Source of the DNA: Nematopogon swammerdamellus
Lineage: Eukaryota > Arthropoda > Insecta > Lepidoptera > Adelidae
Direction: 5' to 3'
DNA: 64,000 nt
Assembly (NCBI GenBank): GCA_946902875.1
Contig: OX336342.1
Coordinates: forward strand, 9,665,523 to 9,729,522
A program made the position numbers and the translations under genes. Numbering within the stretch: position 1 is the first letter of the stretch; every line of letters starts with the position of its first letter. The notes under the pieces were generated by a model, which was not told the DNA's origin, did no database searches, and saw only the letters and a list, made by a program, of their open reading frames with translations. Positions 22,101-32,800 of this stretch are shown here, one piece after another.

Positions 22101-24584
22101 TAAATTTTTTTTTGTATGCGTTAGTAGTTTTTTTATTTCACTAATACTTTAAATTAACGATAATGTCGTAGGTTTTTTTTTTTTTTTTTTTTTTTTTATG
22201 GAACCTGACACGGTTGGCTACATCACCTACAACATCCGTGATGTCAGCCCATAACACAGGGTGAACTAGGTGCCATGTCAGTGCTTCCCTTCATTTCATG
22301 TCGGCTACACTAAACTGGACGGAAAACACGAACTATTTACATAGCCGTTTCGACCGACGTTTCGTTCAGTGCGGTGGTACCAACCCGGCCGGGATAAACC
22401 CTACCACCTAGTAAGGTAAGAAGGGAAGGGACCTACAGTTTAACGTGGAATCCGAACCACGGTCAGCCTCCAACGGTCGAGCGGTCACCCATCCAATCAC
22501 TGACCGCGCTCAGCGTTGCTTAAAAACAGTTGACTAACCAACCGCGCCACTGAGCTACCGAGGCTGACGAATTTTCTTATCCCTTAGTCGACTTTTACGA
22601 CATGCGACGGGGAGAGATGCAGTGGGGCTATTCTTTTTAAGTACCGACCCCACACGGTACATTATTCTTATTAGTAGGTTATACTGTATTCTTGGTTTAT
22701 TTAAACTGTTGATTTGTGTCCATAAATATTTCGACCCATTTAATGAAAGCAATAACGTAAGACTAAACTCATTTGGTATCTGTTGCAGGAACAACGGCAC
22801 TGTGAAATTCCTCACAAAAGGTGATAACAATAGTGTGGACGACCGAGGCCTGTATGCTCAGGGACAGCTTTGGCTGACGAAGAAGGATGTAGTTGGTCGG
22901 GCGAGAGGCTTCTTACCTTACGTTGGCATGGTCACAATATACATGAACGAGTATCCAAAGTTTAAGGTGATTGTTTATCCATAATTTTTCTACATATAAG
23001 ATTCAATGCCTGTTTGTCTGTGTAATGTTTGCTTGTAACCGAAGAACAGCTCAACTTATTTAAATACAGTTTTCACCAGTACGATGACTATTCATACATA
23101 ATCTTAGGATGGTTATAAGCTTTAGAACATCACAATAATATCTCAAATAGGGACTTGGCTGTATGGACGAAGTGATAAAGTACTTATGCGAAAATAAATG
23201 TCGGCCAAAATCCCAGTCAGATTTGGTGTTAAGTTTGACTTTAACCTGCTCCAGGCATCGGACGCCATGCGACTTCCGACTCCTGTCAAATGTCACGGTT
23301 TTTTTATGTCGAAAGCAATTCGTAGGCAAGGAAGAAAAAAAAATTTTTTGGAAAAAAAAAAAATTCTTATGAACACCTATAGCAAATTGCATGGTTGTAA
23401 TTGTTAAAAAATTTCCTACAAACTTATCTACGCCTTACTCACCTTTTTTGATTCCAAATTTGTGAGTTGTACATTGCACTTCACATAAATTATATAGTAA
23501 GGTTAAGTTTGGTTTCGATTGCACACACTCGTGAATGGATTAAAACCTCCAATAATAACACATTCACTTCAGAAATTTTGTGTTCTTTCGAATTTATACA
23601 CAAACATGTCTAAAAACACCATGGTGTTTTAGACGGCATCATAGATAGTCCGTCACCAAGTCTCGAAAACAACTGAGAAATCAGTGAAAAGTGAATCAGA
23701 TGAACTAGGGCATATCTTCACCTTTACTTATATCCCTTAAGCCTTATCCCAATATTCAAATAGCGCGTGTTTCAATGCCGAAAGTCAGCCGCTTGGCCGT
23801 TCCAATTAGAAGTATTTTTCCGTTCCGTTAGAATGTATTTTTTTTTATGGAAACTGACACGGTTGGCTACATCACATACTACATCCGTGATGTCAGCCCA
23901 TAACACCTTGGTGAACTAGGTGCCATTTCAGTGCTTCCCTTCGATCGTGCCGGCTACACTGAACTGGATGGAAAACATGAACTATTTACATAGCCGTTTC
24001 AACGACCTTTCATTCAGTGCAGTAGTGGTACCAACCCGGGCGGGTTAAACCTTACCACCTAGTGAGCTAAGAAGGAAAGGGACCTAAAGTTTTATGTGGA
24101 ATCCGAACCACAGACAGCCTCCAACGGTCAAGTGGTCACACATTCATTCACAGACCGCCCATGTGTGCTTATGATCCAACGGACAATCGACCGACCGCAA
24201 CACTGAGCTACCGAGGCTGAAAAATGGGCTGTTATAGTTGTCTTTCAGTGCAGTTTAAATTTTGAAACGGCGATGCGTGAGCGGTTAAAACGAGTGGAGC
24301 GGCGGCCACATTGCAGCTTGATACAACAATTTTTTGCCACTATAATTTGCCATTATTAAGTATGTCATTATAATTAGCTATTAGGAAAAATTTACCCACA
24401 CAAGGAACATTACAGGTATGCAACATGGGTTTGGAGGTGCAGATGGTTTGCAATGTTCGTGTTGTTTTGCACATGCCCAGTGTTAATTGCCCTATATCAA
24501 TAACAAATATTTGTTTGAAATATTTTATTTCAGTATGCGGTGTTGGCTTGCCTCGGTATCTACGTCCTGGTGCACAGAGAGTGA
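19151..24584 (+). CDS. Sec11: Sec11, catalytic subunit of ER signal peptidase
   Basis: Four exons: 19151-19198, 21637-21896, 22789-22966 and 24534-24584, all with GT-AG junctions and matching phases (537 nt, 178 aa plus stop; human SEC11A has 179). The first exon encodes [16 protein letters not shown], the usual short cytosolic N-terminus, so the ATG at 19151 is secure. One hydrophobic segment follows (about residues 17-43). The type-I signal peptidase core is intact: SGSMEP with catalytic Ser55, IPIVHR with His95, and [10 protein letters not shown] with Asp121. The C-terminus ends LVHRE after a second hydrophobic stretch. The protein cleaves signal peptides from proteins entering the ER lumen, in complex with the other signal peptidase subunits. 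An AATAAA lies just after the stop. Intron 1 carries a hAT relic, intron 2 a composite SINE and intron 3 another SINE. Drosophila calls its orthologue twr. Confidence 0.96.
20071..20295 (-). pseudogene. hAT transposase C-terminal (dimerisation) remnant
   Basis: The minus strand encodes [20 protein letters not shown], then [20 protein letters not shown], then [13 protein letters not shown]. This is the hAT C-terminal dimerisation region as found in ZBED and GTF2IRD2-like (Charlie-type) proteins. The RNase-H-like catalytic part is missing. The reading frame itself has no stop over about 70 codons. Confidence 0.85.
20426..20504 (+). repeat. 79-bp dispersed module, copy 3
   Basis: Begins CCTCGATTAATACCC and ends GATCCACACCTT. 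It differs from the inverted copy at 1402-1480 by about two bases, which is much closer than the surrounding non-LTR fragments resemble each other. It lies inside the hAT relic and has no clear flanking duplication. Confidence 0.75.
20706..21636. other. Sec11 intron 1, remaining part
   Basis: AT-rich intron sequence with short homopolymers (A run near 21350) and a GGGTTATAAAA-like repeat near 21238 and 21405. No element or exon is recognised before the acceptor at 21636. Confidence 0.5.
22173..22660 (-). repeat. Composite SINE: head A + 5S head + body
   Basis: On the minus strand it opens with the head-A module (GTACCGTGTGGGGTCGG, about 22660-22575). It continues into a full 5S-type head (TCAGCCTCGGTAGCTCAGTG, TTAAGCAACGCTGAGCGCGG, GATTGGATGGGTGACCG) and the shared body, and ends in about 25 A residues (T run 22173-22197). 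It lies in Sec11 intron 2. It is the only copy here with both heads in tandem. Confidence 0.85.
23836..24220 (-). repeat. 5S-type SINE in Sec11 intron 3
   Basis: Inverted full-length copy: T run at 23836, TGGAAACTGACACGGTTGGC at its 3' end, and TCAGCCTCGGTAGCTCAGTG at 24220. The 5S-like centre is present but partly altered. Confidence 0.85.
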
Positions 24585-26769
24585 TGAATAATAAATGATC
24601 TGTCTGAGTGTGAAGTGGCTGAGAGCGGTGACAAGTACTTGTTAATCGTGTTCTTAACTCTTTTAAGAATAAATTTGTTTTAGTTTTACACATGTTTATT
24701 CATTTTCATTTACACAGCCTGAGTGAGCCTGATGAAGTTAGTGTGTAAGTTAAGCTAGTTGTGGTACCGGGGTTGGCCAAATGACCAAAGATAATATAAT
24801 ATGGCGACTGAATAGTACCTAAGCTTCGAGCCAGTGTTAGTATTACAATGTCGCACGCCGCCGTCTCGAAGAAACCGCCTGTACGGGAGTAGTAAGACAG
24901 GGTTTCCGGTCAAGAAATTTGCTATCCGGCAGTAAATTAAAACGTCATCCCATCCAGTCACGCGTGGTCTGTGCCTGTTTGTCTCTTTTTTTAGACTAAG
25001 ACCGTGAGATGGTCACAGCAGTCCTTTAACCATATTGGCAACTGGCCTCTTTTTAACACCCGATGAAAAAGAGGGTTCTTATAATTCAATTCAATTCAAT
25101 TCCATTTATTATCTATAGGTAACAAGGTTACACTTAGGTTCGTCAACATGCAATAGTGATAGGTATAATAACAATATACAATAAGGTAGGTATGTACTTA
25201 AATCTTTATAGTTCTATCTATGTTATGGTCCAAGCAAGAAATAGGCCATCGTCAAGTTTCTTATCACAATTTTTATTTAACCCTAACATAACATTAAAAA
25301 AAAACATATGCAATTCATTTTCAGAATAGAATCAATAACAATAACAGAATAAAGTCAAAAGTCTAAAATTGTAAAAAACTTAATCCTAATAATAAAATGT
25401 TTGTCAAATATTGTAAATAATAAAGATAAAAATATTGTAAATATTAAAGATTTAAAAATAAAATGCACGAAATACAATTTGTCAAATTATTTAAATATGA
25501 AGACTATTAATAATAAACAATTCAAATCAATGGTAAATATTTTTTTTCATTGAAATATCATTTGTCAAAATGTAAAAAATAAAATAAAACATTAGATTAA
25601 ATTAAAAAATTAAATTGAATTAATGATAAAACAATAAATAAACCTAAAGTACGATTACGTAGCTAAATAATGACTAGAAAAAATTATCACCAAAGGACTT
25701 CGTCCTTTTATAAGTTTTACGCCTGCGTCCCTGTGCGTGTGTGGCATTGTAGATCCCAAACAGATGGGCTGATTTGGATGCGTTTTTTTATTAGAAAGCT
25801 CGTTTAACCGGGATGGTTCTTAGCTGAGTTTGTAATAATGTACCTAATTATGAAGTACCAACTTGGGTGCGGTTTTTTTAAAAAAAGCTAGCTAAAAGTA
25901 AAACTACAAATTTAAAAACCCCCGACACCTTAAAAAGTAAGAAATAATTTCCGTTTAGTTCCTTAGAGGAGACAGGGGACTGCTAAGTAAATAAAATATA
26001 AAAACTCGAGAGTATTTAATGCTTTCTCTGTATGAGTTTTTAAATTACTGTGATTGTTAAACATTATTACAAAATTGTTTCTGCTTTCGTTGAGCCACAT
26101 AACTCGGAAACGACCTTAAGTAAAGCCGAAACAAATTTTAACCCCGGCACAAAAAGAGGTGTGTATGTGTGTATGGATGGACGAAAGCTAGTTTAATTGG
26201 GATAGTCCTTACCTATTTGTAATCAAGTAAGCAATCAAAAAATTAATTATCTTAAAAAGTGGACCGATTTGCATGCGGTTTTTAAAAAAATGCTTGAAAT
26301 AAAAGTTATATTACAAATTTAAAAAACCCCCCACCCTTAAAAAGTAAAAAATAATTTATGTTTACTTAGAGGAGTCTGGGGACCGCTAAGTAAATATAGT
26401 ATAAAAACTCAAGAGCTGCGCAGGTATTTACTTAGCGGTCCTCCGACTCCTGTAAACGAGTATAGACAGAAATAATTTTTTTTTAATTATACTTTCTCTG
26501 TGTTTTGTATTTGGGTTATGGTTAGGCCAGCTTGGCCTACATATAAGTAACTAAGCTGACTACCTACACGTTGGCCATCCTTTTTCCAAAGCGTTTGCCA
26601 ATACGCGCTGCTCATCTTGATTGCAGACGGGGTATTTATTTGCCGATTTCCAAAGAAGTCCCGCGGCATTGAAATTAAATAAAGTAGGTTCGATAGAAAT
26701 GAAAACATGTCCTTCCAACGGTAAGTGGTACAAAATAATAGTCTTATTTTATTGACGAATATAAATATA
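24585..26769. repeat. Sec11 3' flank with diverged direct repeats
   Basis: After the Sec11 3'UTR (AATAAA at about 24589 and again near 24667) there is an AATTC microsatellite (25080-25105). Two diverged direct copies of one unit follow, about 25813-26015 and 26203-26416. Both contain AAAAAGTAA, TTAGAGGAG and GCTAAGTAAATA followed by TATAAAAACTC. They look like old copies of one transposon. Nothing coding is seen. Confidence 0.5.
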
Positions 26770-26920
26770 CAGGGTGTTTGATGACTATAGGTCAACAAGC
26801 AAACCAGGTACTCCTGAGCCTATCAAAAAAATTAGATAACATTTTGCTCTACGGTGAACTTTTTTTTTCCCATACAAAACTAAATAAAATTATTTAGTTT
26901 TGTATGGGAAAAAAAAGTTT
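26770..26920 (+). mobile_element. Half of a CAGGGTGTTTGATG palindromic MITE
   Basis: Starts CAGGGTGTTTGATGACTATA after TA at 26768-26769 and matches the left arm of the complete element at 46579-46890. A short internal inverted repeat (TTTCCCATACAAAACTAAAT and complement) follows, but the right terminus is missing. Confidence 0.7.
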
Positions 26921-27710
26921 CTGTTAGTGTACCTGTCAGTGCTTAAATTCGTATTGCCAGATCGAATCGGTATTTAATTACCGTATAATAAATACGGTAA
27001 ATACCGATAATTACGGGTAAATCTGTACACATAGCAACCCATATCAGATAGATAGACAGTGGAGCCAACATAACGGCGAAGGGAACTTTTAGTTGAAACT
27101 TGAAACGGTCTCTATATGAACAACACAACGTACACAACACACACACACACACACATTCACAAATTTGACGAAATGGAGACAGCAGTGTTGCCATGTTAGG
27201 AGATTTTCTCCTAGATTCAGGAGAATTTCAGTGGTGCTAGGAGAAGTTTTTGCCTGTCAGGAGAGTAGGAGAAAATTTAGGAGAAAGAAAATCACTACAG
27301 GAGAAGATTTAGGAGTGAGAAACTTGGGATTAAAATAAAAACATATTTACTAGTAACAAACAAATACGTCGGCACGTACGGGGTGACAACACAATGAATG
27401 AACTGTCTATGAATCAAACAAACCAACTTCTCAAGTCACACAATATAAGATAGGATTTTCTTTTGATAAGAGCAAGGTTCATCTTCTTGCTCTTTGGATA
27501 GGATAACATGACACTCTGTGAGTGTGTGGTGCGTGCATCGATCGACCAACCAGCCGACTACCGGGCGGGCCGAAGATCGAACGAACATTTTATTATCAAT
27601 CAATGTTATTTACATGTATTCTTTGTAATAATCAGTAGTATTACTAAGCCTACGTCGACAGTCTGTCCGTTAGTCCGCACTACTTTAGGAGCTGTATCTT
27701 TTGTACCGTA

Positions 27711-27938
27711 TAATGCGCGGGACGGATCTCGGCGTGTCGTCGCCGCAGCGGGCGACCCGCCACGCGCATACACTATACAAGTCAGAGAATATTTATTTAT
27801 GAAAAAATAAATAAACATTTCATTTCATTTCATTTCATTTCATTTCATTTCATTTCACTTCAAGTACGGTGCGGGTGCGAGGGAGAACACTGACGAGCCG
27901 CTGCGGCGGCGACACGCCGGGATCCGCCCCGCGCATTA
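27711..27938. mobile_element. 228-bp GC-rich MITE inside hAT copy 2
   Basis: TAATGCGCGG opens it and CCGCGCATTA closes it. The inverted ends extend over about 45 bp with few mismatches (both include CGGCGTGTCG). TA flanks it at 27709-27710 and 27939-27940. hAT copy 1 has the uninterrupted site (ACCGTAATAGG), confirming the boundaries. Its centre contains an ATTTC pentanucleotide microsatellite. Confidence 0.88.
27811..27858. repeat. ATTTC pentanucleotide microsatellite
   Basis: About nine tandem CATTT units, the last ones slightly altered. It sits in the middle of the 228-bp MITE. Confidence 0.95.
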
Positions 27939-28755
27939 TAATAGGTAGCTGATTGTGATTTTCACAGATTATGTGTTATTATTGGCGGAGATCCTATCAA
28001 ATAATAGGAAAAAAATTAAGGGCTTTCTCATAAAAGAAACTGTTTTAACGTAAAAACGGTAATACGTACAAGTGTCAAACTTGGTGTGGTTAAAAACTAA
28101 AAAAAAAAACAAATAATTTAAACAGACGATTTCTTTTCATGTAAAAACCAGCATGGGTGGCTGTGCCGAGAGACCAATGGTGCAGTCGACAGAGCCAAAA
28201 TCACCTCTCCTCGCGAAACCACGCTCAGTTAGGTGCCATGCCAGCAGATTTGCGGACTGTTGCTAAGCTGTCTAGCCCGTTAATACGACGCTTGAAGACA
28301 CCCAGGTTAAAGTATTAAGGAAATACACTCGCCGGAAGACAGTTCCACACCCTAGCGGTGCGAAAAAGAAACGATTTAGAGAACCGATGAGTTCTCAAAA
28401 GCCCAATGTCAACAACAAAAGGGTGCTGAGTCTCTCTGCGACGAGTCATGCGGAGATAGGACGGGTGGCAGGGAATAAGGGATGCTAGTTCCGCAGAATT
28501 ACCTGGTGGTTAGAATGGCAATCGTGGCTATGACGGGAGGACAACTCGTTATTGGCGGAAAGGAATAAGGCGGTTGAAGGAAGAGTAGGTACGTATATCT
28601 CGGTCAAATACTGCTTGGTAGACAAGGTTTCCGTAAGGACCTCAAAGGACGAATTCAATTGAGTTGGGCTGCCTCGGAAATTTTAAATTCGCCCGGAGGT
28701 CTGTCTGACCCGTATATATTATGACCAGTGCATCCTCCTGGTACGGGTGTGAAAC

Positions 28756-29085
28756 GTGAGCTCTAACCATAGTTCCAAAGTTGCCCAGCGAGCGATGGGT
28801 GATGGGTATAGCTACGTGAAATGGTGCGTAATGAATGAGGCAATCCGCCGACGCACCAAAGTAATCGATATTGGCAACCAGGTGGATAATCTAAAATGGC
28901 AGTGGGCTGGGCACGTTAGCCGAAGGGACGACGACCGTTGGAGTAACCATGCACTACATTGCCGGCCGTGGACAGGAAAACGAAGTGTGGGAAGACCACC
29001 CGCCATGTGGGACGCCGACATGAAGTATGTCGGCGGAAAGCCGTGGTCCTTACCGCTGAAGGCCGAAAGGCTGGAGGAAAATTAA
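28756..29085 (+). pseudogene. Captured LINE RT C-terminal fragment in hAT copy 2
   Basis: Open for about 110 codons, with LKWQWAGHVSRRDDDRWSNH and GKRSVGRPPAMWDADMKYVG, the conserved end of lepidopteran non-LTR reverse transcriptases. It is an integral part of the hAT family because copy 1 has it at the equivalent place. A related separate remnant is at 37590-37850. Only the tail is present, so no enzyme activity is expected. Confidence 0.75.
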
Positions 29086-29449
29086 AGGCAAATGTCGAGC
29101 AGTAGACGCGTACAAGCTGACTGACTGACAGAGAACCCTCGGTGCGCGAGTTCGACTCGCACTTGACCGGTTTTCAGGCTGCAAAAGATACAGCCCTTTA
29201 TAGGTAATACAGACAGACGGACGGACAGATGGCCTAGGCTTAGTAATATGGTCCCATACGAACAGTAAAAATGTGGTGAAATTTTTATAATTTCAATACA
29301 GGATAATTTTTTAGGCGAATGAAAATTTTCTAGGAGATTTTTAGGAGATTTTCGAAGTCAATCTAGGAGAATTTAAAAATTTGAGTTGGCAACACTGGGA
29401 GACAGAACCGTAAAGCTTTTATTCTCTTGGCACAAGAAAAATATAATCT

Positions 29450-29635
29450 GTCTAAAAGATGGCGGATCTGTTTGCCGTGCCGCGTCGCGCGCGACGCGTC
29501 GTCGTAAATAAAAAGTATATAGGTATTTTTGAGATTCTCGCGATACGAGAAGAAAACAACAGATATTAGAAATACAATAGAAAAGGCTGTAGGCTTAGTT
29601 TTGCCTGTCCCGAAAACGGAAGAATAAATAATAAA
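29450..29635 (+). repeat. ~180-bp repeat upstream of DNAJC9
   Basis: Paralogous to the reverse complement of 17174-17360. It contains AAGATGGCGGAT, a CG-rich palindromic stretch CGCGTCGCGCGCGACGCG, and TTAGTTTTGCCTGTCCCG. It lies 190-370 bases before the DNAJC9 ATG, so it may overlap that promoter (inference). Confidence 0.55.
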
Positions 29636-29822
29636 AAAAAAATGTCAAACGTCAAAATTTGGCGGGTGAGGTGACGAACGAACATCAGCCAGGCGAACGA
29701 AATTAGGATTTCTGAATAAAACAATTTGAAAAAATGCACTAGAATAATTCTCAATTTGCACATACTACTTGTACTTTCAAAAATTTAAATAACTATTGAA
29801 TCTGAACAAAAAATACAGAAAG

Positions 29823-32800
29823 ATGCCGGCGCTTCTAGCTCAGTGCAAGCACTACTTCAAAAGCGATGATTTATACAAGGTGCTGAAGATAACCAAGAAA
29901 GCGAACGAGAAGGAAGGTTAGTTTATTTACACATCTCCAACCACACCTGTTACTTTTCAAGGTTTTACATAACACATTACCAGCAACCATACAGTGTAAG
30001 ATCTCAGTGGGATAGAAGACTCTCTTAGAGATCCATTACATACAAAATTACACCTTATATATGCCTATTGTAAGCCTGCATAATCATTATTATTGGTTTG
30101 AGTTTGTCAAGTCGATACCGTGCTTGTTGCAACGTTTTTGCAAGCTCATTGGCTGGGCATGTTTGACCAGTATGCAAATAAGCATGAAAAACTATGTAAT
30201 AATGTTGCATTTGTAACTAGAAGCAAACACATATACCATGCATACAAACAAATAATGACTTGTTTTGACCAAGCTTCTTAAAAACATTTCAACGTTATTT
30301 CTATGTTACAGTAAAGAAGGCTTACCACAAGCTGTCCCTGCTCGTGCACCCGGACCGAGTGTCGGAGGAGGAGAAACTGGAAGCAACAGAGAAGTTCAAG
30401 GTTCTAGGCCAGGTGCACGCGATACTGAGCGACGGGAACAAACGCGCGGCCTACGATGAGACTGGAACTGTGGACGATGAAGACGACGCCGTCTCCGAGA
30501 GGAACTGGTCCGACTACTGGCGAATGCTCTTCAAGGAAGTCACTATTGAGGATATTAAAAACTATGAAAAGGAGTATATTGGTATGTATCATGACATGAC
30601 TTTGGTGGAAATTCAAATAAGGTGCTAAATGTTTCAAATGTAACGCTAAAAACCCAAAATTTTAAATCAACGATCTGGCTCTTAGGCGGCCTTCGAATTA
30701 GGTGTTGCAACTGTGAAGTGTCTTGGGTGTTATGTACACGTGCGCCGCCATAGCGGTGTCAAAAGTTTGGCACATTTTTCATACTAAACTCATCTCTATC
30801 TCTGTGCGCGATTCGAACGCCTAGCGCAATATCCTGAAGTGTTGAACACTCGTCATTAACTGTGCTCACGTAGACGGGCAATATATTTGGCAAGATACGC
30901 TGAGCTATTAAATTGTAAATTTACGGTCTGTTTGGCAGATTATTCCAAAACATTTAAAGAAATTTATTAGTAATCGATGTGACTGATTGTGGTTGCAGGC
31001 TCGGAGACTGAACGGAGTGACCTGAAGAAGGCGTACTTGGAGGGGAAGGGAGACATGAACTATATCGTGGATCACGTACAGTTCGCTCGCTCCGAACATG
31101 AACCACGACTTATTGAACTGGTTAAAGTGAGTACTCACCTACGTATATTCTATATAAATAAAACCTACCAACTTCCAAAAATTATTTACAGTAAAACCTG
31201 CTTAATAAAATTCTCAAGGAGTTGAGCGCAAAAATCATCTTAAAAGCAGTAAATCTTTTAGGCAGGAAAGGTAAAATATTATGCATATAGAGTAATTTTC
31301 ACGAACTTTGTCCCATAACGAAACACTGTAATGAAATTATTGTAACGAAACTCTAAATATGTAACGAAAATTTATTTATAAAGTAACATTCACATTGGCT
31401 TGCATTTTAATGGATAGGTAAATAAAAACACAAAATGTATTGAATAACTAAAATTTATTTGATCTTGTTGGTTTATCAGTTTAATCTTGAAAAAATATAA
31501 AAACCTACTTCAAAAATTTATGAAATAATAATTCTTTTCGGACAAAAGTAAGCAAAAAAATTATGGATGAAAGAAAACATGAGTGGATAAAATCCTTTCA
31601 ACTCCAGGGTACTGAAAGAAATATTATTTCATACATATTTGAAGTCAGTTTTTATATTTTTTATAAATAATGTTATGTGGAGAAAATTTCAATGTGTATG
31701 GAGCTTTATACTACAAAGATTTCGTTACGTAACGAAATATAACGAAACGTAACGAATTTTTTTGCAAAAAATATCATAAAAATTACTTCCGTCTAAATTA
31801 CTTGTTTTCACAATAGAATCAAAACATTACAAAAGCAATAGATAAACATAAGATCTATGACATATAAAATCGGGATCAATATTCTAGAACAAATTTCCGG
31901 GAAAAGGTTGTGTTTTAGTCCAGCGTAACGAAATTTTTTTCACTTTTTTGCAACAACATTCTCACCTGAACTGCTCTCGCTGCTTCCAAAGACGCCATTG
32001 CAGTTTTTTCGTCAACCAATAATCATTGGGCCGGTGTTGCCAACCGTATGACTTAAAGCAGCGTTCAATATCTCGATAAATCACTACCCAAAAGCGTAAC
32101 GAAACATTATGTAACGAAACTCTAAAAAAAGTGCGACATGCAAATAAAAAAAATTCATTTCGAAAAGAATCGAAGAGATATAGTCCTAATTGATAAAGAA
32201 ATGTAAAATAGAACATTACTCTGATTGGTTTAATATTATGTAAGTTAATTAATAGAATAATAGAAACTATTTTAAAAAAATGTCTAAACCTGCAAAGGTC
32301 GAGAGTGACATGACGATTTTTGTATGGAGAGCAAAATCAGAGCTTCGGTAATCAATTATTAAAAGATTGTCAAAGATTGTCAGACAATTGCCAAATAATT
32401 AAAAGAAGTAGAGCTTATACACTATCAATTCCCAATGAATAAAGATATTTTCTATTAAATGACATTTCATGTTTATCAAATAAACAAGGAAATATAATCT
32501 TGAATGTTAGTATTTAGTTTTTCTTTATTTATTTATTAGGTTAATTTTATCAATGTTATACATTTGTTAGTTAGGTTTTAATTATTTAGTTATTAGTATC
32601 TTCATTTACAGCAGAAACATTAATTTCTCAATTTAGAAATTGCGACAAATTTTTTTTCTCAAAAGGACAAAGTTGGTGAAAATGACTATATATATAGTTT
32701 AAAGGGGAAGGTGTGGAACTAAGCTTGCGATGGCTTTACCGAACATATCCGGGCCCATCGGCAGTAGAGGAGGGTGTTAATCGATAGGTACAGTACAAAC

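Larger units (their letters stand above)
27183..29397 (-). mobile_element. hAT-type element, copy 2
   Basis: Inverted relative of 13126-17165. CAGTGTTGCCATG is at 27183, the partner terminus ends at 29397, and an exact 8-bp target duplication GGAGACAG lies at 27175-27182 and 29398-29405. CTCCT/AGGAG motifs are clustered near both ends as in copy 1. It carries the same LINE-derived segment and a small MITE (27711-27938) absent from copy 1, but lacks the 2.4-kb hAT nested in copy 1. It lies about 420 bases upstream of the DNAJC9 start codon. Confidence 0.92.

Noticed and set aside
13126..29635. Segmental duplication explaining the two hAT copies
   Set aside because: Each copy has its own target duplication and different immediate flanks, so they are separate insertions.
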